This document shows positions 8,354-17,191 of a stretch of 41,113 bases of DNA, in pieces. Positions within the stretch are counted from its first letter, which is position 1, and each line of letters begins with the position of its first letter. The stretch comes from SVEL01 sp045123575. Lineage in GTDB: Bacteria; Bacillota; Clostridia; Lachnospirales; Lachnospiraceae. Made by a program: the position numbers and the translations under genes. The DNA is taken from positions 1-41,113 of the forward strand of contig JBGVKG010000065.1 of NCBI GenBank assembly GCA_045123575.1, written 5' to 3'. A model generated the notes under the pieces. It saw only the letters and a program-made list of their open reading frames with translations, was not told where the DNA came from and searched no databases.

Positions 8354-9285
8354 AGGACCATACCGCATGCTCCGAAGATACCTGCATCATTTCCTAAGCT
8401 TGCTATAACAAACTTAACGTCACTACATGGACCGAATGCATATATCTTAAAGTGCTTCTCTATCATATCTACAAGATACTGTCCTGCCTTGCTCACTCCA
8501 CCGCCGATAACGATAGCGCTTGGATTAACTACACATGCTATGTGAGCGATTGCCTTTCCAAGATACTCTCCTAACTGCTCTATAACAGCTACTGCGAATT
8601 CATCACCTGACTTAGCAAGGTCCATTACATCCTTAGCTGTAAATGTATCCATATCTCTAAGTGGTGTAGCTGTATCGTTTGCTGCTAACATTCTCTTAGC
8701 TACCTTTACTATACCTGTAGCTGATGCGTACTGTTCAAGACAGCCCTTCTTGCCACATCCACAGCTCTCAGTCTCATTAAGACCAACTGGCATATGTCCT
8801 ATCTCACCAGCTCCACCTGTTGTACCTGTTAAAATATTTCCTCCAAGGATAATTCCTCCGCCTACACCTGTTCCGAGTGTAACCATTACTAAATCCTTGT
8901 AACCAGCTCCACTACCCTTGAAGCTCTCACCAAGTGCAGCTACATTTGCATCATTTCCTACACATACCTTAAGCTCTGGAAGGCCCATTAATTCTCTAAC
9001 CTTATCAGATACATTAAATACATCCCAGCCAAGGTTTACACACTTATTAACTGTTCCATCTGCAAATACTGGTCCTGGAACGCCTACACCTACACCTACA
9101 AGCTCTGTCTTAGCTACGCCTTCTGCTGCTAACTTTTCTTCCATAGCCTTAACTACGTCTGGCAATATGTTTTCTCCGCCATTTTCTTTTCTTGTAGGAA
9201 TCTCCCACTTATCTATAAGTGTTCCCTCATTGTCAAAATATCCCATCTTTACAGTTGTTCCGCCTATGTCAATTCCAAATACCAT
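8347..9285 (-). CDS. glk: ROK-family glucokinase
   Basis: The enzyme phosphorylates glucose to glucose 6-phosphate with ATP in the cytoplasm. The ATP-binding loop is at the start (VFGIDIGGTTVKMG), the catalytic aspartate sits in CVGNDANVAALGE, VMVTLGTGVGGGI is the second phosphate-binding region, and the ROK zinc motif C-x-C-G-x-x-G-C-x-E is present as CGCGKKGCLE. Length of 312 aa is typical of Firmicutes GlcK. Start ATG has AGAGG ahead. It lies 47 bp downstream of hprK. The last codons overlap a palindromic repeat pair, so the C-terminal residues may be repeat-derived. Other ROK sugar kinases are possible, but the sequence and length best fit glucokinase. Confidence 0.92.
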   Translation of the reverse strand: MVFGIDIGGTTVKMGYFDNEGTLIDKWEIPTRKENGGENILPDVVKAMEEKLAAEGVAKTELVGVGVGVPGPVFADGTVNKCVNLGWDVFNVSDKVRELMGLPELKVCVGNDANVAALGESFKGSGAGYKDLVMVTLGTGVGGGIILGGNILTGTTGGAGEIGHMPVGLNETESCGCGKKGCLEQYASATGIVKVAKRMLAANDTATPLRDMDTFTAKDVMDLAKSGDEFAVAVIEQLGEYLGKAIAHIACVVNPSAIVIGGGVSKAGQYLVDMIEKHFKIYAFGPCSDVKFVIASLGNDAGIFGACGMVLA

Positions 9286-9332
9286 TGTTGTACCTCTACC
9301 TTTCTTTGTGCTTTAATAATTTTTGTTAAACT

Positions 9333-10271
9333 TTAGTCTATATCATCCGGACCCTTCATCAGGTTCTTCTGAACTCTGTTATAAAGCTCTTGTGCAGCAT
9401 TGTAACCCATCTTCTTCTGTCTATGGTTAACCGCTGCCGACTCTACTATGATAGCAAGATTTCTACCTGGACGGATAGGAAGTGAATGACACACTACCTT
9501 ATTGCCAAGGAACTCTATATACTGATCCTCTAGTCCCAGTCTATCATATTCCTTATCTCTGCTCCATTCCTCAAGCTTGATAACCATATCGATGCCCTGT
9601 GTCTCCTTAACACTTTCTACACCGAACAATGTCTTTACATCGATAATACCTATACCTCTTAGCTCTATGAAATGTCTTGTAATATCTGGTGCTGTACCTA
9701 TAAGTGTTTCATCTGATACTCTACGTATCTCAACTACGTCGTCTGTTACTAGACGATGTCCTCTCTTAATAAGTTCCAACGCAGCCTCCGACTTACCTAT
9801 ACCACTCTCACCCATAATGAGAACACCTTCGCCGTAAACGTCTACCAATACACCATGGATAGATATACAAGGTGCTAACTGCACGTTAAGCCATCTTATA
9901 AGCTCAGCTGCAAATGCTGATGTAGCCTTGTCTGTAACCAATACAGGCACTCCATACTTATTACCCGCTTCGATAATATCTTCATCTGGTTCCATTCCTC
10001 TACAGAATATGATGCAAGGAAACTTCTTAGACATTAACTCGTCGTATGCTTTAAGTTTTTCTTCTCTGTCCATCTGCATAAGATATGTGTACTCTACATA
10101 TCCAACAATCTCTATTCTGTCTGCATCAAAATGTTCAAAGAAACCAACCAACTGTAATGCAGGTCTGTTAATATCTGGCGACTTAACTTGAATAGCCGAT
10201 ATATCAATATCCGGATTGCAATTTTTCAAATCATAATTCTCTATGACCTTTGATAATCTAATACTTGCCAT
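9333..10271 (-). CDS. hprK: HPr kinase/phosphorylase
   Basis: HprK phosphorylates, and removes phosphate from, Ser46 of HPr and Crh in response to fructose 1,6-bisphosphate, ATP and phosphate, and so drives CcpA-dependent catabolite repression. The Walker A motif GESGIGKS is at residues 154-161, preceded by the HGVLVDVYG segment, followed by RLVTDDVVEIRR and by the HprK signature ELRGIGIIDV near 203-212. Length of 312 aa is normal. Start ATG has GGAGAG ahead. It heads a run that includes glk and, further down, a Crh-like substrate with Ser46, so kinase, putative target and sugar kinase share a cluster. Confidence 0.96.
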   Translation of the reverse strand: MASIRLSKVIENYDLKNCNPDIDISAIQVKSPDINRPALQLVGFFEHFDADRIEIVGYVEYTYLMQMDREEKLKAYDELMSKKFPCIIFCRGMEPDEDIIEAGNKYGVPVLVTDKATSAFAAELIRWLNVQLAPCISIHGVLVDVYGEGVLIMGESGIGKSEAALELIKRGHRLVTDDVVEIRRVSDETLIGTAPDITRHFIELRGIGIIDVKTLFGVESVKETQGIDMVIKLEEWSRDKEYDRLGLEDQYIEFLGNKVVCHSLPIRPGRNLAIIVESAAVNHRQKKMGYNAAQELYNRVQKNLMKGPDDID

Positions 10272-10330
10272 TATCCACTCTCCTGTATCATATTATTTAC
10301 TGTAAGTATATAACATTTATACTATGTCCG

Positions 10331-12184
10331 CTAGTCCTTTTTATCACTTTTCTTAGAGAAAAATGTTACCACACTTTGTGCCGAGCTCAAATTCATACCT
10401 TCAACAGCCATAAGCTCCTCTAACGTCGCATTTTTTATATCTTCAATACTCTTAAAATGCTTCATCAATGCCTTTCTTCTAACTGGTCCAATTCCCTCTA
10501 TATCATCCAAAATAGAACGTACCTGTCCCTTTGCTCGCAAGCTTCTATGAAACTCTATGGCAAATCTGTGAGCCTCATCCTGTATTCTTGTTATGAGATG
10601 AAAACTCTCTGAATGTGTATCTATAGGCAACTCAATGTTATTGTAATAAAGGCCTCTCGTATTGTGATGGTCATCTTTTACCATACCGCATACAGGAATT
10701 GAGATTTTTAATTCATCAAGAACCTCCAGTGCAATATTTACCTGACCTCTTCCACCATCCATCATTATAAGATCCGGCCACCTGTTGAAGCTGTCAAACT
10801 GTTCATCCACACCACTATTATGTGTAAATCTTCTTGTAAGAACCTCTTTCATGCTAGCATAATCATCAGGACCTACAACAGTTTTTATCTTAAACTTTCT
10901 AAAATCATTTCTCTTAGGCTTACCATTTTCATATACTATCATAGACCCCACCGACTGAAGGCCTGAAGTATTTGATATATCAAATGCCTCTATTCTATAA
11001 TCATTTCTCTGCTCTATACCAAGCATATCAAATATACTCTTAGCTGCTCCTATTGTGCGTTGTTCTTCTCTCTTTATCTTTTCCTTATCCTGAGACAGTA
11101 CCATATCAGCATTTTTCGCAGCCAATTCCACCAGTTTTTCCTTTTCTCCACGTTTTGGATTGAGTATTCTAACTTTGCTGCCTCTCTTACTAGACAGCCA
11201 TTGCTCCAACAATTCTATTTCATCTATCTCACAGGATGTAAATAATTCCTTAGGCACAAATGGGGTTCCTGCATAATACTGCTTGACAAAAGAAGATAAT
11301 ATCTGCGCCCCACTTTCTCCTGGTGCTGTAGTCATATAAAAATGCTCTCTACCAATCAACTTGCCATCTCTCACAAAGAATACTTGCACAACAGCGTCAA
11401 AACCTTCCTCGGCATAAGCAATAATATCTCTATCCATAAATTCATCAGACGTTATCTTCTGTTTTTGAGCTATAGCCTTCACATTATTTAGAATATCTCT
11501 GTATTCTGCTGCCTGCTCAAACTCCATCTTCTCAGATGCGGCATACATTTTTTCTTCTAGGAACTTTAGCACATCCTTATAGTTTCCATCAAGGAACTTT
11601 ACAGCCTCGCCTACTGCCTGACGATACACTTCCCCCTCTACATACCCCATACACGGAGCGTTGCACTGATGTATATGATAGTTAAGACATGGTCTGCCAT
11701 TGCCTATTTCCTTTGGCAAAGAACGGTTACAGGTCCTTATCTTATATATTTTTCTAAGGAGCTCTATGGTATCTTTAACAGCTCCTGCACTTGTATACGG
11801 GCCAAAATATCTATTTTTATCTTTCTTCATATCTCTCGAGAACAATATTCTTGGATATTCTTCATTTGTAACCTTTATATACGGATATGCCTTGTCATCC
11901 TTAAGCATAGTATTATATCTAGGTCTATGCTTTTTTATAAGATTGCACTCTAATATAAGAGCCTCTAGCTCTGAATCTGTAACTATATACTCAAAATAGC
12001 TTATATTAGCCACCATCTGTTGTATCTTTGCAGTTTTCACTGTACTTTCCCTAAAGTACTGCCTTACTCTGTTTTTTAAACTTATAGCTTTGCCTACGTA
12101 TATTATCTCATCCTTGGCATTATGCATCAGGTACACACCCGGGCTTCCCGGCAGCTTCTTCAATTCCTCTTGCAGATTAAACAT
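10331..12184 (-). CDS. uvrC: Excinuclease ABC subunit C
   Basis: UvrC makes the two incisions flanking a lesion in nucleotide excision repair. Domains in order: N-terminal GIY-YIG nuclease (GSPGVYLMHN...EIIYVGKA, residues about 13-95); a central cysteine-containing linker; a UVR domain (MEFEQAAEYRDIL) that contacts UvrB; the RNase-H-like endonuclease domain (EAFDISNTSGLQSVGSMIVY); and C-terminal helix-hairpin-helix motifs (DIEGIGPVRRKALMKHF, EGMNLSSAQSV). Length of 617 aa is standard. It is the first gene of the minus-strand housekeeping block, directly downstream of palindromic element copy 1 in the transcription direction; start ATG has a GAGGAAG site. No promoter was identified with confidence. 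Confidence 0.97.
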   Translation of the reverse strand: MFNLQEELKKLPGSPGVYLMHNAKDEIIYVGKAISLKNRVRQYFRESTVKTAKIQQMVANISYFEYIVTDSELEALILECNLIKKHRPRYNTMLKDDKAYPYIKVTNEEYPRILFSRDMKKDKNRYFGPYTSAGAVKDTIELLRKIYKIRTCNRSLPKEIGNGRPCLNYHIHQCNAPCMGYVEGEVYRQAVGEAVKFLDGNYKDVLKFLEEKMYAASEKMEFEQAAEYRDILNNVKAIAQKQKITSDEFMDRDIIAYAEEGFDAVVQVFFVRDGKLIGREHFYMTTAPGESGAQILSSFVKQYYAGTPFVPKELFTSCEIDEIELLEQWLSSKRGSKVRILNPKRGEKEKLVELAAKNADMVLSQDKEKIKREEQRTIGAAKSIFDMLGIEQRNDYRIEAFDISNTSGLQSVGSMIVYENGKPKRNDFRKFKIKTVVGPDDYASMKEVLTRRFTHNSGVDEQFDSFNRWPDLIMMDGGRGQVNIALEVLDELKISIPVCGMVKDDHHNTRGLYYNNIELPIDTHSESFHLITRIQDEAHRFAIEFHRSLRAKGQVRSILDDIEGIGPVRRKALMKHFKSIEDIKNATLEELMAVEGMNLSSAQSVVTFFSKKSDKKD

Positions 12185-12300
12185 ACATCTTCCTCACCCA
12201 TTTCACTCATACTGACATTATAGCACACTTCCCCCAACTCACATACATATTTTTATCTCAATTCGCAAACCACCTTCACATTGCCAGAATCCATATTATC

Positions 12301-12338
12301 CGAAGGACCAACAAAATGTTGTTAGTTCTTCTTTTTTT
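12301..12338 (+). terminator. Inward-facing terminator at left end of element copy 1
   Basis: On the plus strand GAAGGACCAACA pairs (with G-U pairs) with TGTTGTTAGTTCTTC, followed by seven T. It would stop rightward transcription entering the element. No plus-strand gene lies just upstream, so it appears to belong to the element rather than to a host gene. Confidence 0.7.
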
Positions 12339-12842
12339 GCCCTCAAGTAGCATATACCTTGCCCACATAGCTGTGTGTGCATAGTTTTCTACGCCTTGAG
12401 GGGTTGCAAAATTTCCCTTACGTGCTCGACTTGAAACAAAGCGACTAGTGCACTATCGAGGCAGACAACCGCCAAGATGTTTGTGTGGTGAGTACAGCTG
12501 TTTCGATTTTCTATTTTTATACGTTCGCCCTCACAAGCTTTTATTGGACAAGCCGCATAGCTCTGCAGAACTCCTCGCTCGCCCTATTATAAAGGGGCGA
12601 GCTTCGTCAAACAGCTTCGAGCTATGCGGTGTGCTTGCTCGGGCGAACTATAAAAACCTAACGAAAATCTGCAATGCTGTACTCATCCACGCAAATCATC
12701 TTTGGCTAGATTGCTCTGACATATAGTGCACTAGTCTGATAGGCTTGTTTCAAGTGAGCACTTAGGGAAATTTGCGTTCTCGAAAACAGCGTAGAAAACT
12801 ATGCACATATAGCTAGCGGGCAAAGTTCATCCATAAAAGGGC

Positions 12843-12880
12843 AAAAAAGAAGAACCTTTATTCATTTATAAAGGTTCTTC
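12843..12880 (-). terminator. Terminator after ftsH, part of element copy 1
   Basis: Read on the minus strand, GAAGAACCTTTA (complement of 12869-12880) forms a perfect 12-bp stem with 12849-12860 and is followed by six T. It lies about 17 bp beyond the ftsH stop and must end the pst-pho-ftsH transcript. It is also the right terminal repeat of the palindromic element. Confidence 0.9.
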
Positions 12881-12897
12881 GGATAATATGGATTAGT

Positions 12898-14982
12898 TTA
12901 GTTGTTAGCATTGGAAATTCCGGCCAAGTCCATAAACTCCTTGCCTGTAATAGTTTCATGCTCATACAGGTAATCTGCCACCTTTTCCAGTGTTTCTTTG
13001 TTTTCTAAAAGAAGTGTCTTTGCTCTGTCGAAGCACGACTTAAGCAACGCTTTTACCTCTCTGTCTACTAAAGTTGCAGTTTCGTCTGAACAATTTAGAA
13101 CTGTTCTGCCAGTAAGGTAGGTATCTTCCACCTTCTCAAGACTCATCAAACCAAATTCATCAGACATACCATACTGGGTTATCATTGCTCTAGCAAGCTC
13201 TGTCGCTTTCTCCATATCATTTGATGCACCAGTTGTAACAGTGTTGAAGGTTATCTCTTCTGCAGCTCTACCACCTAAGAGCGTTGTTATACGAGTAAGA
13301 AGTTCATCCTTAGTCATAAGATATTTCTCTTCCTCTGGCACCTGCATTACATAACCTAGCGCGCCCATAGTACGAGGCACAATAGTTATCTTCTGCACTG
13401 GCTCTGCATTCTTTATAAGAGCTGTTATAAGTGCGTGACCTATCTCGTGATAAGCAACTGTCTTCTTCTCTGTCGCATTTAGGATTCTATCCTTCTTTTC
13501 TTTACCAGCGATAACCACCTCTACCGACTCTAACAAATCGTCCTGTGATATAGCTGCTCGTCCCTGCTTGACAGCGTTTATGGCTGCTTCATTTATCATA
13601 TTAGCCAAGTCTGAGCCTACCGCTCCACTTGTTGCTAAACCTATCGCATCTAAATCTACGGTTTCATCCATAGCTACTCCCTTTGAATGAACCTTTAATA
13701 CTTCTATTCTTCCCTTTAAATCAGGTTTATCTACTATGATTCTTCTATCAAATCTACCTGGACGTAACAATGCCTTATCTAAAACATCAGGTCTATTTGT
13801 TGCAGCCAAGATAAGTAGACCCTTTGATGAATCGAATCCATCCATCTCAGACAGTAACTGATTAAGAGTCTGTTCCCTCTCATCATTACCACCGCCGTAC
13901 TTGGAATCACGGCTCTTACCTATAGCATCTATCTCGTCAATAAATATAATACAAGGTGCGTTCTGTTGCGCTGTTTTAAATAAGTCTCTTACTCTTGATG
14001 CACCTACACCTACATATAATTCAACAAAATCCGAACCAGATAAAGAGAAGAACGGCACATTAGCTTCTCCTGCTACTGCCTTGGCAAGGAGTGTTTTTCC
14101 AGTTCCTGGCGGTCCCACCAACAACGCACCCTTTGGAAGTTTTGCTCCGATTTTCGAATACTTTGCTGGGTTATGCAAGAAGTCTACAATTTCTTTCAAG
14201 GATTCTTTAGCTTCATCCTGACCTGCCACATCCTTAAATGTAACTCCAGTTTCCTTTTGCATATACATCTTTGCTGTGGATTTTCCAACACCCATAGCTC
14301 CACCCTTACCGATACGTCTAAACAACATACCCATAAGGAAATATATAAGAACAAACGGGAATACGTACATTAGCAGAACATCTATGATACCAGTCTGAGT
14401 ATCTGTCTGCTCAATTTTAAAGCTAAAGCCATGTTCTGCTGACGCTGCTTTAAGCTCCTCTAAAAGCGCATCTCCACTCATGGCAGTAGTCCAATAAGTA
14501 AAGGCTATACCTTGAGTATTTAAGCCATTACCACCAGCCACCTGTGTTTCCTTAGGTGTGATAACCACCTTTCCTCCACTAGATACGACTACACTTTTAA
14601 CCTCGCCACTATCAATCATTTTAAGATATTCATCATATGTTATCTCTTTCGATGTGGCATTTTCAAAAGCCGTGCTCATAAAATAAACCAAAAATAACGT
14701 TACAACCGCAGCTATAAGTATAATCATAATTCTGGAATTACGCTTTTCTCCGTTGCCGCCATTGTTTCTATTGTAGTTATTTTTATCATAATCTCTGTTC
14801 TCGCCTTCCTTTGGACCCCTATCATAGAAGTCAAAGCCATCAGCTCTAGGACCATTATATCCTTTTGGATTATAACCCTTTGGATCATATTTCCCTGGGT
14901 CATATCCACTGTTTTCTTTTTTCGATTCCTCATTTGTGGAATTTACATCTAATTCCTCGTCATTTTTATTGAAATTATCCAT
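12898..14982 (-). CDS. ftsH: ATP-dependent zinc metalloprotease FtsH
   Basis: FtsH is a membrane-anchored AAA+ protease that degrades unstable or misassembled proteins. Seen in order: a hydrophilic N-terminus with imperfect G-Y-[ND]-P-K repeats (residues about 27-45) and Asn/Gly-rich sequence; a membrane segment at about 85-104; a short external domain; a second membrane segment at about 199-221; Walker A GPPGTGKT at 290-297; Walker B IIFIDE near 346; the second region of homology with NRPDVLDKALLRPGRFDR; and the zinc-binding HEIGH (AYHEIGHAL) with the third ligand region further on. Length of 694 aa is slightly long because of the extended N-terminal tail. It lies 74 bp downstream of phoR and ends at the palindromic element. 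Confidence 0.97.
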   Translation of the reverse strand: MDNFNKNDEELDVNSTNEESKKENSGYDPGKYDPKGYNPKGYNGPRADGFDFYDRGPKEGENRDYDKNNYNRNNGGNGEKRNSRIMIILIAAVVTLFLVYFMSTAFENATSKEITYDEYLKMIDSGEVKSVVVSSGGKVVITPKETQVAGGNGLNTQGIAFTYWTTAMSGDALLEELKAASAEHGFSFKIEQTDTQTGIIDVLLMYVFPFVLIYFLMGMLFRRIGKGGAMGVGKSTAKMYMQKETGVTFKDVAGQDEAKESLKEIVDFLHNPAKYSKIGAKLPKGALLVGPPGTGKTLLAKAVAGEANVPFFSLSGSDFVELYVGVGASRVRDLFKTAQQNAPCIIFIDEIDAIGKSRDSKYGGGNDEREQTLNQLLSEMDGFDSSKGLLILAATNRPDVLDKALLRPGRFDRRIIVDKPDLKGRIEVLKVHSKGVAMDETVDLDAIGLATSGAVGSDLANMINEAAINAVKQGRAAISQDDLLESVEVVIAGKEKKDRILNATEKKTVAYHEIGHALITALIKNAEPVQKITIVPRTMGALGYVMQVPEEEKYLMTKDELLTRITTLLGGRAAEEITFNTVTTGASNDMEKATELARAMITQYGMSDEFGLMSLEKVEDTYLTGRTVLNCSDETATLVDREVKALLKSCFDRAKTLLLENKETLEKVADYLYEHETITGKEFMDLAGISNANN

Positions 14983-15056
14983 TTATTCTCCATTCTATAC
15001 ACAGGTTATTTTTACCTTCTAATAGTAGTATAAGATGTCCAATTAATCAATAATTA

Positions 15057-16463
15057 TCACAAAGTTTTCACAATAGGAAGTGTTGCTATCATTCTTGTTC
15101 CACCGCCTTGTCTGTCCTCTGCCTTGACACTTCCTCCATGGAATAATGCAACATGTTTAACAATGGCCAGACCCAATCCTGTACCACCTACTTCCTTAGA
15201 ACGACTTTTATCAACACGGAAAAATCTTTCAAATACGTTTACTTTATATTTATCCGGTATTCCTATACCAGTATCTTCCACTATAATCTTTATATTCTCT
15301 GCGCTTTCACTTATTGTAATATCCATACAACCATTGTCTTTATTGTACTTGATTGCATTTGAACACAGATTTAACAGCAATTCTTCTAACATATTGTAGA
15401 CACCTAATATAGTTATATTTAGTTCGTCAGCCCTTTCTTCCTCACATACCAATCCATCGGCAGTAACGAATTTGAGAGTGACATTTATATTCTTCTTAGC
15501 AGCATTTACACTCACTCTCTCCTTCACAGAACAAGCAAGTTCAACCATATTTACCCTATCTTTTTGTAGATATGACTCATTACCTTCCAATTCAGATATG
15601 AGTATAATATCATTTACCAAAGATATAAGTCGACTAGCCTCTTTGTTAATATTTCCTGCAAAATCCGGTATATCTTCATTCTTTATAATTCCGTTCATCA
15701 TCATTTCTGACACACCTAATATAGATGTTAAAGGTGTCTTTAATTCATGAGATACGTCGGCAGTAAAATTCCTACGAAATGCTTCTCTATTTTCGTGTTC
15801 CCTGTTAAGCAATCTAACCTTTGTATCAATAAGAATATTCTGTCTCTTTATACGTGATAATAATGGCTTTAACTCCGTATAATCCTCTTCGTCAAGCTTA
15901 CCATTTTCTAAATCTATTTTATTGATAGGAGCCACTATCGCCTTGGCTATACGGTCTGCCACTATATATATCATTACAACCAGTAATAATATTCCTATAG
16001 CCACAGGTTGCACCATACCAGAGAAAATACCACCTACAGTATCATATCCATAGGATAGACGAATAACCGTTCCATCATCTAATAACCTGGCATAATACAT
16101 GGTCTTCTGGCTTAATGTTGCCGAATATCTTATATATTCACTCTCTCCATTTTTTTGTGCATTTATTACCTCATTACGGTCACTGTGATTTTCCATTTCA
16201 CCTATATCAACCTTACTATCATAGAGCACTGTACCATCTGCATCTATCCAGGTTAAACGGGTTTTTCCATTTTCATTATAATCGTCAAAATAAGCCATAC
16301 CTATATTTTCTAGGCCGGCCTCAATCATATTTGCCTCAGATTTAATAGTTTCCATTATACGATCTTCAAAATATCCGTAAAACACAAACAAAATAAAGCC
16401 TGTAGCAACCACAACAGCAATCAAAGACCATACTAATATACTTTTAAATATTTTCTTAAACAT
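15057..16463 (-). CDS. phoR: Phosphate-regulon sensor histidine kinase PhoR
   Basis: This membrane histidine kinase is predicted to sense phosphate sufficiency through Pst/PhoU and to phosphorylate PhoP. An N-terminal membrane segment (about residues 10-30), an extracytoplasmic loop and a second membrane segment (about 160-181) precede the dimerisation domain with SHELKTPLTSILG (phospho-His in SHE). The ATP-binding domain has the N box (LLLNLCSNAIKYNKDNG), DTGIGIPDKY and GGTGLGLAIVKH. Length is 468 aa. It follows phoP by 9 bp, and the position after pstSCAB-phoU-phoP makes the phosphate role likely. The kinase family itself is clear; PhoR identity rests on context. Confidence 0.9.
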   Translation of the reverse strand: MFKKIFKSILVWSLIAVVVATGFILFVFYGYFEDRIMETIKSEANMIEAGLENIGMAYFDDYNENGKTRLTWIDADGTVLYDSKVDIGEMENHSDRNEVINAQKNGESEYIRYSATLSQKTMYYARLLDDGTVIRLSYGYDTVGGIFSGMVQPVAIGILLLVVMIYIVADRIAKAIVAPINKIDLENGKLDEEDYTELKPLLSRIKRQNILIDTKVRLLNREHENREAFRRNFTADVSHELKTPLTSILGVSEMMMNGIIKNEDIPDFAGNINKEASRLISLVNDIILISELEGNESYLQKDRVNMVELACSVKERVSVNAAKKNINVTLKFVTADGLVCEEERADELNITILGVYNMLEELLLNLCSNAIKYNKDNGCMDITISESAENIKIIVEDTGIGIPDKYKVNVFERFFRVDKSRSKEVGGTGLGLAIVKHVALFHGGSVKAEDRQGGGTRMIATLPIVKTL

Positions 16464-16472
16464 TATTATCTC

Positions 16473-17150
16473 CTAGATACATCTGTATCCTATACCTCGT
16501 ACTGTCTCTATAATACGTCCACCTTCTCCAAGTTTCGTTCTTAATGTTCTAATATGCACATCGACAGTTCTGTTTTCTCCATCAAAATCATACCCCCAAA
16601 TTTTGCTCAGTATCTTTTCTCTGTCGTACACCTTTTCTCGATGTTTCATAAGCATAACTAACAACTCAAATTCCTTGTATGTAAGCTTAATCTCCTGGTC
16701 ATTAACCTTTACTATATGTTTATTTACACATACGTATACGTTATCTACTACATATTCCTCATTATCATTTTCCAATTCTTCATCCGCTCCCGTTCTACGC
16801 AAAACTGCCTTTATACGAGATATAAGTTCCATTATAGAAAAAGGCTTAGCCACATAGTCGTCTGCTCCACTATCTAAACCTATGATTCTGTCATACTCTG
16901 TTCCTTTTGCCGTCAACATTATCACAGGCATCTTTTTTGTTGTTTTATCTGTACGAAGCTTCTTTAATATAGATATACCATCTTCCTCTGGCAACATCAC
17001 ATCAAGAAGTAACATATCTGGTATCTGTTTTTTCAATTCCGCCCAAAACTCACTAGGCACACCAAAACATTTAACTTCAAAGCCTGAATTTGCTAATGCA
17101 TAGCTGACAAAATTCTGTATACTTGTATCATCTTCTAATAAGTAAATCAT
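16473..17150 (-). CDS. phoP: Phosphate-regulon response regulator PhoP
   Basis: This is an OmpR/PhoB-type response regulator of 225 aa. The receiver domain has acidic residues EDD at positions 6-8, phospho-acceptor Asp50 in LLLDVMLPEEDG, and the conserved Lys in DDYVAKPFS. The C-terminal winged helix ends GENRTVDVHIRTLRTKL...VRGIGYRC, the standard DNA-recognition region. An upstream TTG would add four residues, but ATG at 17150 has GGAG at good spacing. It pairs with phoR (9 bp) and follows phoU. It probably activates the pst promoter upstream of pstS, where TT[GA]ACAGA half-sites are seen. Confidence 0.92.
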   Translation of the reverse strand: MIYLLEDDTSIQNFVSYALANSGFEVKCFGVPSEFWAELKKQIPDMLLLDVMLPEEDGISILKKLRTDKTTKKMPVIMLTAKGTEYDRIIGLDSGADDYVAKPFSIMELISRIKAVLRRTGADEELENDNEEYVVDNVYVCVNKHIVKVNDQEIKLTYKEFELLVMLMKHREKVYDREKILSKIWGYDFDGENRTVDVHIRTLRTKLGEGGRIIETVRGIGYRCI

Positions 17151-17191
17151 GCCTATCTCCAATCACAGTACATTTTTATATTATTCTAATC

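Larger units (their letters stand above)
12258..12897 (+). repeat. Long palindromic structured element, copy 1
   Basis: This noncoding stretch is one imperfect inverted repeat. The left arm (about 12291-12530) and right arm (about 12641-12890) can pair along most of their length, ending in a nested tip. Tip stems: GTTCGCCC 12523-12530 with 12641-12648; CCGCATAGCT 12553-12562 with 12620-12629; GCTCGCCC 12577-12584 with 12595-12602. The base has ACTAGTGCAC 12444-12453 pairing with 12726-12735. Two blocks recur in copy 2: 12454-12517 (62/64 identical) and 12659-12708 (50/50). Both ends read CCATATTATCCGAAG inward and lead into terminator-like hairpins. The outer TCAATTCGCAAA (12258-12269) matches copy 2, but its right partner is missing where the element abuts the ftsH stop codon. 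No convincing gene is inside. Confidence 0.9.

Noticed and set aside
12448..12726. 92-codon plus-strand open frame inside element copy 1, and a similar 64-codon minus-strand frame at 21741-21935 in copy 2 sharing YRGRQ-x-PRCL-x-GEYSC
   Set aside because: The shared peptide reflects the conserved DNA block. Both base differences in the block change the amino acid, the frames end at different places, and neither has a ribosome site.
12258..12897. Group II intron or IS element with a lost transposase
   Set aside because: No intron boundary sequence (GUGYG) or domain V-like hairpin was recognised, no transposase remnant is present, and no target duplication was found.
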